From NCBI GenBank assembly GCA_021791145.1, contig JAJYXE010000003.1:38679-102678 (forward strand): DNA of 64,000 nt. Reading direction: 5' to 3'. Under the pieces are notes generated by a model. The model was not told the origin of the DNA. It saw only the letters and a list, made by a program, of their open reading frames with translations, and searched no databases. This stretch comes from Actinomycetes bacterium. GTDB taxonomy: Bacteria > Actinomycetota > Acidimicrobiia > Acidimicrobiales > RAAP-2. The position numbers were made by a program, and so were the translations under genes. This document shows, in pieces, positions 35,466 through 44,849 of the stretch; the first letter of the stretch is position 1; each line of letters starts with the position of its first letter.

Positions 35466-36244
35466 CGGTCGGCCGAACGGCGGACCGCCGCCGCTCCGTC
35501 GTCGACGATGACCCGCCCCCACCAGCCTCCGTAGATTCGGTCGAAGCGGAATCGGCCGACGCGCCGAGCGATGTCGCGGACCGTCTGCTCGTCGAGAGGG
35601 ATGAGGTTGGGATAGCTCCACATGAAGCTGGCCCATCCGCGGGCCGGCACCACCTGGACGGTGTCGCCGGTGAACAGCGCGCCCCGTCCTTCTGCGCCCG
35701 CCGGCCAGTGCAAGACCGCCGCGCCGTCGAAGTGGCCGCCGATCCGTGCCAGGGTCAGCCCGGGTACCGGCTCCACCTCGTCGTCGAAGAGCTCCACGCG
35801 TGGAGACGGTCGCCGCACCCACCCGGCGTCGGCGCGCGCGATGAGCACACGGGCGTCGAAGGCGTCGGCGAATTCGACGTAGGCGCCGTAGAAGTGAGGA
35901 TGGGACATGCAGATCGCTGCGATCCCGCCGAGCTCGGAGAGGCGCGCACGTGCCGCGTCGTCGAGGAGCGGGATGCAGTCCCACAGGACGTTCCCCGACG
36001 CGGTCTGGACGAGGAGGGCACGCTGGCCGATCCCGACGGACGGCTCGATCCCCACACCGAAGAGACCCGGCTCCTCTTCGGCGACCACGACGTGGTGCGT
36101 CCGGGCCAGCTCCTCCGTGGTCGTCCACTGCTGCCCGTCGTCTCCCACGTACTGTCGCTCGTCGTCGCAGATCGCGCAGCGCGCGGGAGGCACCCGAGTC
36201 TCGGCGTGCTGGACGCCGCAGGTCGCACAGATCCAGGCGGCCAT
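35411..36244 (-). CDS. Metallo-beta-lactamase-fold hydrolase with N-terminal zinc ribbon
   Basis: The 277-residue protein begins with a rubredoxin-like zinc ribbon (CATCGVQ, then CAICDDERQY) followed by an MBL domain. The HxHxDH motif is degenerate (SHPHFYG), the next metal His is in IGGHFDGAAV, and the bridging Asp is in LFTGDTVQV. The final His position appears to be Gly/Trp (YGGWWG). It may bind fewer metals or have lost lactamase-type chemistry. Function unknown. Confidence 0.82.
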   Translation of the reverse strand: MAAWICATCGVQHAETRVPPARCAICDDERQYVGDDGQQWTTTEELARTHHVVVAEEEPGLFGVGIEPSVGIGQRALLVQTASGNVLWDCIPLLDDAARARLSELGGIAAICMSHPHFYGAYVEFADAFDARVLIARADAGWVRRPSPRVELFDDEVEPVPGLTLARIGGHFDGAAVLHWPAGAEGRGALFTGDTVQVVPARGWASFMWSYPNLIPLDEQTVRDIARRVGRFRFDRIYGGWWGRVIVDDGAAAVRRSADRYVQRLRGRRPPSLPAEP

Positions 36245-36390
36245 GCGTCGGACCTCTACGCCGAGCCCACGCGAAGGGGACCCGGGACGAGGCTCCCGTG
36301 CACGGCGAGGGTCGATGCCGCAAACGGCGCTCGTGGGCGGGGCACGGAGGGGGGCGTTGGTGGCACGAACGTTCGGGGCACGAAGAGGAA

Positions 36391-36436
36391 TTGTCGCCGC
36401 CTGCCCGACCAGTCAGCAACCGGGGCGCGGCGACAA
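36391..36436. other. 10-bp stem-loop in the gap before the K+ channel gene
   Basis: TTGTCGCCGC (36391-36400) pairs perfectly with GCGGCGACAA (36427-36436) around a 26-nt loop. It lies about 140 nt upstream of the channel ATG in a 328-nt gap (36245-36572) that otherwise shows no gene. It could be a leader element, a terminator for neighbouring transcription, or incidental. Confidence 0.4.
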
Positions 36437-36572
36437 CCTACTCTCAGGCGATGACTTGCGCTGCAGAAGCGGGGCCCCGAAGTGCGTGCGGGGGTCGCCC
36501 CGACGGATCGGGAGGCCGGCAGGACACAGGGGACCTGGGGGTGACCCCAGCAGACCGAGGAGACCGGCTCGC

Positions 36573-37523
36573 ATGATCACCACCATCGCGCTGGTGGCCA
36601 GCCGGCTCATGCGCTCCCAGACGGCGCGGCTGGTCCTCCTCGGCGCGCTCTGCCTCGTTGGCGGCGCCGCCGCCTTCGCCGCCACCCAGCACCGTTCGAT
36701 CGGCACCGGCCTGTACTGGGCCATCACCACCGCGACGACCGTCGGCTACGGCGACGTCACCCCGACCAACACGTCTGGCAGGGTGGTCGCCTCGCTCGTC
36801 ATGCTCACGACGATCCCCCTTTTCGCCTCCGCCTTCGCACTGTTCGCGGGGGCGGTCGCATCCACCCACTTGCGTAGGCTGCTCGGGATGGAGCGCCACG
36901 AGCCATCCGGCCAGGAGGTCGTGATGTACGGGACGCACCCCGCCCTGCCGGTCGCCGCCCAGGAACTGGTCAAGGCGAACCGTGACGTCGTGGTGGTCAC
37001 GACGGCGGACAGGTCGGCGTTCCCCGACGAGGTCCACGTCGTCAAGGCCGACCCCACCACCGAGGCCGGCATGCGTCGCGGCCACCCGGAGAAGGCCGCC
37101 CAGGTCCTGGTCGCCGGCGAAGACGACTCGTCGGTCCTCGTGACCGCGGTGCTGGTTCACCAGGTGGCCCCGCACACTTCGACGCTTGCCATCGCCTCGT
37201 CTCCCAACGTGTGCCAAGCCCTGCGTGAGCTCGGGATCGACGCGGTCTCGGGCGAGGAACTGCTGGCGCACACGATCGCGAAGTCCCTCGAGGCGCCTCA
37301 TGCGGGTGAGCTGCTCTTGGCGTTGCTCGACTCCGAGGGGTTTCGCTTGCAGGAGGTGGCGGTGGGCGACGACGCCGGCAAGCCGATCAGCGCGCTGCGC
37401 GCCCGGCGGCTCGGCGTCGTCATCGGCGCCGTGCACGGCGGCCGCGTCGTCATGGGCGTCGCCGACGATCCCGTGCTCGATCCACAAGACCGCCTGCTCG
37501 TCCTCACGCCCGATCCCCGCTGA
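36573..37523 (+). CDS. Two-TM potassium channel with RCK (TrkA-N/C) domains
   Basis: The 316-residue protein has TM1 (~19-38), a pore with selectivity filter TVGYGD at residues 56-61, TM2 (~73-95), then a Rossmann-like RCK domain (VVMYGTHPALPVAAQELVKANRDVVVVT) and a C-terminal TrkA-C-like domain. The nucleotide glycine motif is degenerate. It resembles MthK/GsuK-type ligand-gated K+ channels. The ATG has an AGGAG site upstream. Confidence 0.92.
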   Translation: MITTIALVASRLMRSQTARLVLLGALCLVGGAAAFAATQHRSIGTGLYWAITTATTVGYGDVTPTNTSGRVVASLVMLTTIPLFASAFALFAGAVASTHLRRLLGMERHEPSGQEVVMYGTHPALPVAAQELVKANRDVVVVTTADRSAFPDEVHVVKADPTTEAGMRRGHPEKAAQVLVAGEDDSSVLVTAVLVHQVAPHTSTLAIASSPNVCQALRELGIDAVSGEELLAHTIAKSLEAPHAGELLLALLDSEGFRLQEVAVGDDAGKPISALRARRLGVVIGAVHGGRVVMGVADDPVLDPQDRLLVLTPDPR

Positions 37524-37641
37524 GCAGCGGCGAAGAGGCCCGTGCCCACAGGCCCAGGACTGCACCGCGCTCCCCCGCGCCTCCCCTCGGCGCGAGCGCG
37601 AGCGCGAGCGCGAGCGCCAGCGCGCTCGCTACCCTGTCGGC

Positions 37642-38025
37642 ATGCTCGACGCCGCCGTGAGGGAGCTTGCATCACAGAAGAGCTTCGCCGCGCTCACGAC
37701 CCTGATGCCGGACGGTCAGCCGCAGACGCACATCATGTGGGTGGATGCGACCGACGACCAGTTGCTGGTGAACACCGAGGTGGGACGCCAGAAGTTCCGC
37801 AACGTCACGCGTGACCCCCGCGTCACCGTCACGATCTTCGATCCACAGAACCCGTACCACTACGCCGAGGTCAGGGGTCGGGTGACGAGCACCGTGACCG
37901 GTGACGAGGCGCGACGGCACCTGGACGTCCTCAGCCAGAAGTACCAGGGCACGCCGTACGGACAGCCGATCGGCAGCGAGCGCGTGATCCTGCGGATCTC
38001 GCCCGAGCGCCAGGTGACTCACTAG
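37642..38025 (+). CDS. PPOX-class F420-dependent oxidoreductase-like protein
   Basis: The 127-residue split-barrel protein has [37 protein letters not shown] and [22 protein letters not shown], typical of Rv1155-like PPOX-class proteins. These reduce substrates with F420H2 or bind flavin. The leader (37593-37628) is a gcgcga-type microrepeat. The following luciferase-like gene is on the same strand and nearly abutting, so they may be co-expressed. Confidence 0.88.
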   Translation: MLDAAVRELASQKSFAALTTLMPDGQPQTHIMWVDATDDQLLVNTEVGRQKFRNVTRDPRVTVTIFDPQNPYHYAEVRGRVTSTVTGDEARRHLDVLSQKYQGTPYGQPIGSERVILRISPERQVTH

Positions 38026-38117
38026 GTCCTGCCACGCCGCCGCCGCTTTCGATCCTCGACCTGGCACCCGTCGGTCCCAACGAGACCCCGGGAGAGAGCC
38101 TGCGCGCCAGTGTCGTC

Positions 38118-39074
38118 TTGGCCCAGCACGCGGAAGCGTTCGGCTACACCCGCGTCTGGTACGCCGAGCACCACAACATGGCGCGCATCGCGTCGTCGGC
38201 CACCAGCGTGCTCATCGGGCACGTCGCCGACCATACGACCACGATCCGCGTGGGCGCCGGAGGGATCATGCTGCCCAACCACGCCCCGCTCACCGTCGCA
38301 GAGCAATTCGGCACGCTGGCGGAGCTGCATCCGGGGCGCATCGACCTCGGCCTCGGCCGCGCGCCGGGGTCCGACCGGGCCACCCTCGCGGCCCTGCGCC
38401 GCGACCCCGCTGCAGCAGAGCGGTTCCCCGAGGACGTGCTCGAGCTCCAGGGCTATCTCGGCGACGCCAGCCGCGTCCCCGGCGTGAGCGCCACCCCCGG
38501 CAAGGGGACGCACGTGCCGCTCTACATCCTCGGATCGTCCCTCTTCGGTGCCCAGCTCGCCGCGCTGCTCGGCCTGCCGTACGCGTTCGCCTCCCACTTC
38601 GCCCCCTTTGCGTTGGAGCAGGCGGTGTCCCTCTACCGGGAGACCTTCCGCCCGTCGGCGCAGCTGGCGCAGCCCTACGTGATCGCCGGGCTGAACGTCA
38701 TCGTCGACACGGATCCCGACGTGGCCCGCGCAGAGCTGCGCACCACCTTGCGCCAGCGAGCGGTGTGGCTGGTCGCGCGGGGCCAGCCGCTGACCGACGA
38801 GGAGGCTGACGCGCTGGTGGACTCGCCCGCCGGAGCCCATGTCCGCCAGATGCTGACCTACTCGGCGGTCGGCACGCCTCTCGAGGTGGCCGGCATGGTC
38901 GCGGACTTCGCCGCCCACGCGCACGCCGACGAGGTGATCGTGGCACTGCAGTCTCCGACTGCCCAAGGACGGCTGCGATCGCTCGAGCTGCTGGCAAGGT
39001 CCGTCGCCGCCGGCGCCGAGCACTCCGGTGACGCTCGCCAGCGTCTCGAGAACCCACTCCCAGGGAGCCCGTAG
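38118..39074 (+). CDS. Luciferase-like monooxygenase (LLM); start codon uncertain
   Basis: The frame encodes a bacterial-luciferase-like flavin protein: [69 protein letters not shown] and [17 protein letters not shown]. The first ATG/GTG/TTG in frame is TTG 38118. However, conserved family N-terminal sequence ([22 protein letters not shown]) is encoded upstream in the same frame from about 38046 with no canonical start. The real start may be non-canonical (CTG 38061 or ACG 38034), or a start was lost or frameshifted. Substrate unknown. Confidence 0.88.
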   Translation: MAQHAEAFGYTRVWYAEHHNMARIASSATSVLIGHVADHTTTIRVGAGGIMLPNHAPLTVAEQFGTLAELHPGRIDLGLGRAPGSDRATLAALRRDPAAAERFPEDVLELQGYLGDASRVPGVSATPGKGTHVPLYILGSSLFGAQLAALLGLPYAFASHFAPFALEQAVSLYRETFRPSAQLAQPYVIAGLNVIVDTDPDVARAELRTTLRQRAVWLVARGQPLTDEEADALVDSPAGAHVRQMLTYSAVGTPLEVAGMVADFAAHAHADEVIVALQSPTAQGRLRSLELLARSVAAGAEHSGDARQRLENPLPGSP

Positions 39075-39144
39075 GCCACCGAGGCCCCCTGGGGAGGCCC
39101 GTGAGCCACGGAGGCCCCATGGGGAGCCCGTTTCCCACGGCAGC
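39068..39144. repeat. ~29-nt imperfect tandem repeat, 2.6 copies, at and after the LLM gene end
   Basis: Units beginning cccgtgagccacggaggc recur at 39068, 39098 and 39127. The gap 39075-39246 holds no gene. Confidence 0.75.
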
Positions 39145-39246
39145 TCCTCTCGCCAGAGCGTCGTTCGCCCAGGTCGCGTCCAGGTCAGCGGATCGATGGG
39201 AGTGACGCGGCCAGTGGCGCCTGGCCGTGCCCTATCGTGCTGAGCG

Positions 39247-40113
39247 ATGTCCCGGATCACCGCCAACCGTGGAGCCGGTGAAGGCGATCCCCCGAACGCG
39301 CCACCCCCGAACGCGGCACCCCCGAACGCGGCACCCCCGAACGCAACGCGACCGCAGCCGTCCCGGGGGACCCTTCGACGGTGGCTCGTGCCGGTCCTCG
39401 CCGCTGTCGTGCTGGCCGGCAGCGCGGCTTTCGCCGTGTTCGCGTGGGTGCAGGCGCACTCCACAGCGTCCCAACGGCAGACAACCCTCAGCGCGATCCG
39501 GGTGTCGGGCATCCCCGCCACCGTCCCGACGCGTCTCGCCAGCCTGATGGGCCTCCAGCCCGAGAAGCCCCTCACCGCGCCGGGCTTCACGCTCACGGAC
39601 CAAGCTGGCCGGACCGTCTCCCTTGCCAGTTTCCGGGGCCGCCCGGTGGTGCTCACGTTCTTCGATCCGCACTGCCACACAGAGTGCCCGCTCGTCTCCC
39701 AGGAGTTCGTCGACGCCGAGCACGACCTCAGCGGCGCGCACACCGGCGTGGTCTTCCTCGCGATCAACGTGAACCGGCACGCGCTGAGCGTGGCGACAGT
39801 CCTCGCCTTCTCGAAGGAGCACGAGCTCACCACGATCCCCACCTGGCACTTCCTCACGGGATCCCTCCCAATACTCCGCCGACTCTGGCGCGAATACGGC
39901 ATCGAGGTAGCCACACGGATCGTGCACGGGCACTGGACAGTGCTCCACACGTCGATCGTCTTCTTCATCTCCCCGCAGGGCCAGGAGCGCTACGTCGCCG
40001 CGCCGCTCGCCGACTACCACGACACACCGACACACCGCGCCTACCTCCCGCAGCTCACGCTCAAGGCGTGGGGACGCGGCATCGCGCTGGTCACCAAGTC
40101 GCTCGTGCACTGA
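39247..40113 (+). CDS. SCO1/SenC copper chaperone for cytochrome oxidase
   Basis: The 288-residue protein has an N-terminal repeat segment (PPNAA units), one membrane anchor (WLVPVLAAVVLAGSAAFAVF, ~46-65) and an outward thioredoxin-like domain. Copper ligands are Cys143 and Cys147 (DPHCHTECPL) and His234 (VLHTSIVFF). It inserts copper into the CuA site of cytochrome c oxidase, fitting the cytochrome c machinery in the window. Confidence 0.92.
   Translation: MSRITANRGAGEGDPPNAPPPNAAPPNAAPPNATRPQPSRGTLRRWLVPVLAAVVLAGSAAFAVFAWVQAHSTASQRQTTLSAIRVSGIPATVPTRLASLMGLQPEKPLTAPGFTLTDQAGRTVSLASFRGRPVVLTFFDPHCHTECPLVSQEFVDAEHDLSGAHTGVVFLAINVNRHALSVATVLAFSKEHELTTIPTWHFLTGSLPILRRLWREYGIEVATRIVHGHWTVLHTSIVFFISPQGQERYVAAPLADYHDTPTHRAYLPQLTLKAWGRGIALVTKSLVH
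39291..39350. repeat. 15-nt tandem repeat x4 at the N-terminus of the Sco gene
   Basis: Copies of cccgaacgcggcacc encode PPNAA repeats in the cytoplasmic tail before the membrane anchor. In frame. Confidence 0.92.
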
Positions 40114-40385
40114 CGACGGTCCTGGCCGCGCGCGGTCATCGGGCGCTTGCCCCTCTTGACCTCGTCGTCTTGCCACGTCGGCGCATCTCGGCCGTTCCTA
40201 CACAACTCGATCTGCGCCTGCTTCCGGGGAGGAAGGCACCCGGAAGCCGGCTGGAAGCGACCCGGAACAGCAACCCGGCATCGTGCCCTCGCCGAGGGAC
40301 GCGTTGCCGAGGGACCGCGTGCACGGAGCTCCCCGGCTGCCCTGCCGCCTCCGACCACGTGCTCGGACGCCGGTACGATCCTCCG

Positions 40386-41174
40386 ATGAGCACCAAGCCG
40401 CATGACCTGCGCCGCGAGGTTCTCGATCAACTTCGGTGGACGGTGGACGAGCTCACCGACGAAGTGGCGCGAGTCGGACCCGGCTGGCTGGCACGAACCC
40501 GCTCGCTTCCGCTCGTCCACACCCTCAACCGATTCCACGTCACCGAGGTCGCCGGCGCGGCTGAGATCCTCGCCGTCGTAGAGGAGCACCAAAGGGACCT
40601 GCCCTACCGCCACGTTGTCGTCGATGACGAGGGGACGGCACGAGAGTTGTGGGCTGCACTGGGCAAGGAAGGCTGGAGAGTGGAACGTGACGCGCTCATG
40701 GTGCTCGCCGCACGCGCGAGCCGTGAGATCGATACGAGCGCGGTCACCGAGCTGAGCCAGGAGGAGACGGAGCAGCTGATGCGCCGCTGGGCCGTCGAGG
40801 ACCATCTCGATACCCATGAAGGCGTGCTGGAGCAGTTGGCGCGGTACAACCGGAGGGAAGGTGCGCTGTGGAACGAGCGTCTGCTCGGGATCCGAGCACC
40901 AGCCGGGCAGCCCGCGGCACTCACCAAGCTTCGCCGTCGGGGAGCGACGGCGTGGGTGGAGCACGTCTACACCGTTCCCGAGCAACGAGGCAGGGGGCAT
41001 GCTCGCGCGCTGGTCACCTATGCCGCCAACGAGGCCCGAGCAGAAGACGCGGACTTGACGTTCATCATCGCCGACGACGACGACTGGCCGAAGCATCTCT
41101 ATGCCGACGTCGGGTTTCGCTTGGTGGGCACCAGTTGGAGCTTTCACAAGGAGGTCGGCGATCCCGCACGTTGA
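40386..41174 (+). CDS. GNAT-family N-acetyltransferase
   Basis: The 262-residue protein has an N-terminal region of unknown fold (~1-120) and a C-terminal GNAT domain with acetyl-CoA motif A (YTVPEQRGRGHARALVTYAAN) and a C-terminal FRLVGTSWSF strand. The substrate cannot be read from sequence. The 272 nt upstream (40114-40385) contain only loose repeats and presumably the promoter. Confidence 0.85.
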   Translation: MSTKPHDLRREVLDQLRWTVDELTDEVARVGPGWLARTRSLPLVHTLNRFHVTEVAGAAEILAVVEEHQRDLPYRHVVVDDEGTARELWAALGKEGWRVERDALMVLAARASREIDTSAVTELSQEETEQLMRRWAVEDHLDTHEGVLEQLARYNRREGALWNERLLGIRAPAGQPAALTKLRRRGATAWVEHVYTVPEQRGRGHARALVTYAANEARAEDADLTFIIADDDDWPKHLYADVGFRLVGTSWSFHKEVGDPAR

Positions 41175-41198
41175 GCGCGACGGGGTCGGGGGGAGCGA

Positions 41199-41792
41199 AT
41201 GCCGGGTCGCGGGCGCACGGGCGGTGGCGCACGTCATGATCACGGGGTGCGCTTCTTCGACGACTTCCCCGGCCATGTAGAGCGGCGGCTCCCCGACGGG
41301 GCCTCGGGGCCGCCGTCAGGAATGATCGGAGGCTTCGTCCCGTGGCGGACGACCCTCGTCCGGACCCACAATGCCTGGGCCGCGGTGCAGGACTTCGAGG
41401 CATTTCCGTCGGGCATCCTCTTCGAGTTGGTCGCACGAGTCGAAGACTGGGACCCCGACCCCTCGGCACGAACCCACACACTTCTTGGACACCCGACGTC
41501 GCTGCGTCTCGGTGTCCGCTTCAGCGACGGGCGCGCGGGCGCGACCGATCGCTTCGCCGAGCGAGCACGACCGATGCGGCTCGGAGAGGTGATTTTCTTC
41601 CCCAAAGGCGGGTCCGGGCACCCGCACGAGTACCGCCATGCATTCTGGCTCTGGCCACTCCCACCTCCCGGTCCCATGACCTGGATCTGCGTCTGGCCAG
41701 CGGTGGGCGTCGGCGAGGAGACCGTCGAGGTGGACGCGTCGGAATTGGTCGAGTCTGCTGCGTCGTCAGAACGCCTGTGGACGGAGGTATGA
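41199..41792 (+). CDS. Hypothetical protein
   Basis: The 197-residue protein is not recognised. It contains two tryptophan-rich strand-like stretches (FAFWLWPLPPPGPMTWICVWPAVGV-like near the C-terminus, VEDWDPDPSARTH in the middle) suggesting a beta-rich fold. The ATG at 41199 has GGGGGGAG upstream; GTG 41247 (VRFFDDFPGHVE) is an equally reasonable start. It borders the decayed stretch that follows. Confidence 0.6.
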   Translation: MPGRGRTGGGARHDHGVRFFDDFPGHVERRLPDGASGPPSGMIGGFVPWRTTLVRTHNAWAAVQDFEAFPSGILFELVARVEDWDPDPSARTHTLLGHPTSLRLGVRFSDGRAGATDRFAERARPMRLGEVIFFPKGGSGHPHEYRHAFWLWPLPPPGPMTWICVWPAVGVGEETVEVDASELVESAASSERLWTEV

Positions 41793-41974
41793 AGGCACCT
41801 ATTCGCTGAACGCGCCGAGGACGAAGACGATGTCCTCGCCGCTTCGCTCGACGACCTCGGGGACGAGTGGACGGACGTGGGCTCCCGATCCTGCCCCGAC
41901 GCCCCGATCGGAGCGCGCCGGCCGAGGGTCCTACCAGGATCGGGAGGTTGCGTTCCACAGAAGACGGACCGGCG

Positions 41975-42034
41975 CCTCAGGGGCCATAGCCTCAGGGGCC
42001 ATAGCCTCAGGGGCCATACCCTCAGGCGCCATAG
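41975..42034. repeat. 15-nt tandem repeat x4
   Basis: Copies of cctcaggggccatag lie at the 3' end of a decayed reading frame. The surrounding stretch 41793-42021 has no convincing gene. Confidence 0.92.
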
Positions 42035-42371
42035 ACGGTGTCGATGTCCGCGAGCTGGACGACTCGCTTTGATCGGCTGTCTCGCACGAGGTCCTTCGAG
42101 AAGCCCGATGCCGAACGCGCGGTCTTGCCCTTCGGACCCGATCGAGCCCCAAGCGCCACCACGTCCACCTCGAAGCGAGCGACGTCGGGGTCACGGATCG
42201 CTCGGTTGAAGTGGACGAGGGGATCGGTGACCGCGTTCTTCCGTCGCCAAACCGGTGAGCGAAGACCACGCGGGGCTTGCCGATCGCTTCGCGCCCGCCC
42301 TTTCGGCAACCGTCGAGCTCGGCCTCCATGGCAGAACCAGCTGCAGCGATGCCGTCATTGGTGCAGTCCAT
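42022..42371 (-). pseudogene. Possible frameshifted remnant of an unrecognised gene
   Basis: Protein-like sequence starts at ATG 42371 (MDCTNDGIAAAGSAMEAELDG) and continues to about 42236. It then seems to carry on in another frame (DPLVHFNRAIRDPDVARFEVDVVALG) to a stop at 42022. A single frameshift would join them. I do not recognise the family; the assignment rests only on protein-like composition. Confidence 0.3.
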
Positions 42372-43731
42372 CCCGATGAGGGTCGCCGCCGTCGCACCAC
42401 CCCGCTGTGGGCGGTCCACGACCCGGCGGATCCGCCTCTCCTGTGGATGGGGAGTCGAGCTGTGCATTCCGCGTCTCGGGGATGACGAAGATCACAATCG
42501 GGACCGCGACGAGGAAGACGGCTGCCAACGCCGTGACTGCGGTGCCGATGCTGTGCAGCGGAGCGTCGCTCGCCCCCAGGACCCCGACTGCAGCGGGGCC
42601 GAGCACCGACCCGGTGTTGCCGAATCCGTTGCGGATCCACGCCGACGCCTGAGCCCGGACGGAGGTGTCGAAGAGCTCGGTGGCGAAGGCCGAGAGGACC
42701 GGCGCGATCCCGATGCCGAACTATGCCGTGCCGATGAGGAACGGGAGCATCACCCAGCGATCGGCCACCTGGAAGGTGACCACCGCGCACCCGACAGCGC
42801 CGAGCGTGAAGGCCACCGCCGTCGGTCGCCGACCGAGCCGGTCCATCATCCGACCGCATGCCAGGTACCCGAGCACCGAGACGAGGGCCGCGGCGGCGAA
42901 GAACGTCCCCGCGGTGCCGGTCCCGAAGTGGCGGTCGTGCTCGGCGTAGTAGGTCCACCACCCGACGGCAGCGGCGGACGCCATTCCTTGGAGAAAGGCG
43001 ATGCTGCCAACGGCCAGGGCCCGCGGTCGTGTCTGGCCCCGGAAGACCGCCACCGAACCGATGATCGTTTGTCGGACCCCCCGCCGCTTTGTGCTTTGAG
43101 CAGTTCGAGCGAGCAAGAAGGCACGGCTCTCGCGTAGCCAGTGCCGGGCCACCGCAACGGCCAGGAGCGGCACGGCAGCCAGGAGAAAGAACGCTCTCCA
43201 GCCGATCCCGTTGTGAAGGAACCCGACGGCGACGAGAAGACCGGCAAGCACGGCACCCAAAGGGCTCACGAGGAGCAGCCACGAGAGGAACCGGCCTCGG
43301 CGCTCAGGTGGGACCTCTTCGGCGAGCAGGGTCACCGCCACCCCGAACTCCGTCCCGATGAACACTTGTGCTCCGAACTGGAAAGCCGCGAACGACCACA
43401 GGTTCCAGGACACGGCCGTGAGGGTGGTGAACACGGTGTAGCCGAGGATGGACCACAAGAGGATCGGGCGTCGTCCGATCCGGTCGGCCAGCAGCACTGC
43501 GAAGAAGGCGACGAACTGGCCGGCCCCGATGGGGATGTTCGCGACGCCGATCGCGGCCGTGCCGACGTGGAAGGACTCCTTCAGCTGAGTGAGCAGCACC
43601 GCGCGAAGCTCGCCGTCATAGGAGTTGAACAGTGCAGCCGGCAGGAGGAGGATGAGCAGCAGCCGCAAGTACGCAGGCGAGCGAGGCTTGACCGTTGGAC
43701 CCGTCGATGCATCCGTTGCGCGCGGAACCAT
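42355..43731 (-). pseudogene. MFS transporter interrupted by an in-frame amber codon
   Basis: The N-terminal 336 residues form a major facilitator protein (YLRLLLILLLPAALFNSYDG, LADRIGRRPILLWSILGYTVF, ACGRMMDRLGRRPTAVAF). A TAG at 42721-42723 interrupts it after FLIGTA. The same frame continues FGIGIAPVLSAFATELFDTSVRAQ and two more membrane spans (TAVTALAAVFLVAVPIVIFVIPETR) to a stop at 42355. The full frame of 458 sense positions is the normal length for a metabolite:H+ symporter-like MFS. The gene is probably inactivated by a point mutation, though readthrough cannot be excluded. Confidence 0.85.
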
Positions 43732-43797
43732 GACGCTTCCTAGGTCCAGATCGGCGGGCGGCGTGGCACGCTCATGGTCATGGGCGCTTTCCCCGAA

Positions 43798-43959
43798 TCA
43801 AGGCCGACCGTGGGTGCCCGTGATCGCACGGGCACCGCTGTCGCTTGCCAGCCGGTAGACCTCCCACGTCGCTTCGAAGATGATGTCGATCTTCGCACTT
43901 GTGATGTTTTCCCCGGTCAGCCGCTCGCAGTCTTGCCAGAGCTTCCCACAGTCCTCCAA
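43798..43959 (-). CDS. Small ORF, possible fragment
   Basis: A 53-codon frame from TTG 43959 reads LEDCGKLWQDCERLTGEN, then ITSAKIDIIFEATWEVYRLA, and ends at TGA 43798. The composition is protein-like and unlike a shadow frame. Its 5' side abuts a tandem-repeat array, so it may be the 3' end of a destroyed gene. Family unknown. Confidence 0.3.
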   Translation of the reverse strand: MEDCGKLWQDCERLTGENITSAKIDIIFEATWEVYRLASDSGARAITGTHGRP

Positions 43960-43966
43960 AACGACC

Positions 43967-44070
43967 CGTCAGCTGCCCATCAGCTGCCTGCCATATGCCC
44001 GCCAGCTCAGCTGCCCGTCAGCTGCCCGCCATATGCCCGCCAGCTCAGCTGCCCGTCAGCTGCCCATCAG
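43967..44070. repeat. 38-nt tandem repeat (2 full copies plus flanking cagctgccc units)
   Basis: Two 38-nt units at 43981-44018 and 44019-44056 each contain nested cagctgccc and ccatatgcccgcc elements; partial units flank them. Confidence 0.88.
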
Positions 44071-44549
44071 CCTGGATGAAGCCCTGCAAGTGTGCAGCGG
44101 TTGAATTGCCGTATGTCGTCGGCATGTTTGGGGTAGAGAGAGGAGCTCGTCGGGCTCTGGGCGTCCCCGCTCTTTGGGTGAACGGCAAGGAGATCGCCGA
44201 CGGCGACGGGGCTGGGACCCGGCAAGGAAGCGACCGGGACCCGGACGGCGCTTTCGACGTGCCGATGAGCCTGGATGAGCGTGTGGATGAGTGGATGAGC
44301 CTGGATGAGCGTCGATGAGGCGGGGGGCGATCAGGGAGCTGCGGTCTCGGTTGCGAGCCGATCTCCGTCCCACCTGCTGCCACCGTCGTCGAGCGCGGAT
44401 CGGATCGAAACAGGAGGTGCGAACGCAACCAGCGAAGCGCAGCGACAGCAACTCGACCCGTGAGGACGCGGACTCAGTTCCCCGGGGTCTGCACGCATGC
44501 GGACGGAACACTCGTCCGCGAATGGGCGACGTGCGTCACGACCGACAGA
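44071..44549. other. No confident gene; weak coding-like fragments
   Basis: On the plus strand, 44091-44190 reads VELPYVVGMFGVERGARRAL, then GVPALWVNGKEIADGDG, loosely like a thioredoxin-fold tail but without a start or domain. The rest shows no supported gene. It is part of the decayed 41.8-45 kb stretch. Confidence 0.35.
44263..44319. repeat. Short ggatgag-type tandem repeat
   Basis: gatgagcctggatgagcgt recurs with a partial unit between; imperfect repeat of about 28 nt. Confidence 0.7.
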
Positions 44550-44849
44550 TCAGAGAACCTCTGGACGTCTTGGCCACGGGACTTCGCCCGTGACCACGCG
44601 TCCGTCCCCAAGGCGCACGCTGAGATTATCGGGCGGATCGTCTTCGGGGAGCGCCGCCGCACCGAAGCGCAACCCGAACTCCTCGATCACCCGCGAGAGC
44701 GTGACCTGAACGGTCTTGCCTCCGCTCGTCAGGACCATGGCCTCTTCGATCAAGGGAGCTCCCCGAATCAAGATGAACGGTGGCGTTCCGTCGCTCTTGC
44801 CCGCCCAGACGTTCACGACATCATCGCCGTACAGCTTCGGTCCGCCCAT
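44550..44849 (-). CDS. Hypothetical protein, possibly the frameshifted 3' part of the upstream gene
   Basis: The 99-residue frame (MGGPKLYGDDVVNVWAGKSD, then PFILIRGAPLIEEAMVLT and VIEEFGLRFGAAALPEDDPP) is compact and protein-like but not recognised. Its ATG lies inside the previous small gene in another frame. One indel near 44845-44880 would fuse them into a protein of ~150 residues. Confidence 0.5.
   Translation of the reverse strand: MGGPKLYGDDVVNVWAGKSDGTPPFILIRGAPLIEEAMVLTSGGKTVQVTLSRVIEEFGLRFGAAALPEDDPPDNLSVRLGDGRVVTGEVPWPRRPEVL

Noticed and set aside
36391..36436. c-di-AMP (ydaO-type) riboswitch before the K+ channel
   Set aside because: I could not recognise the family's conserved core, and the element is ~140 nt from the start codon.
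42721..42723. Amber codon read as pyrrolysine or another recoded residue
   Set aside because: Nothing in the window supports recoding; a point mutation is simpler.
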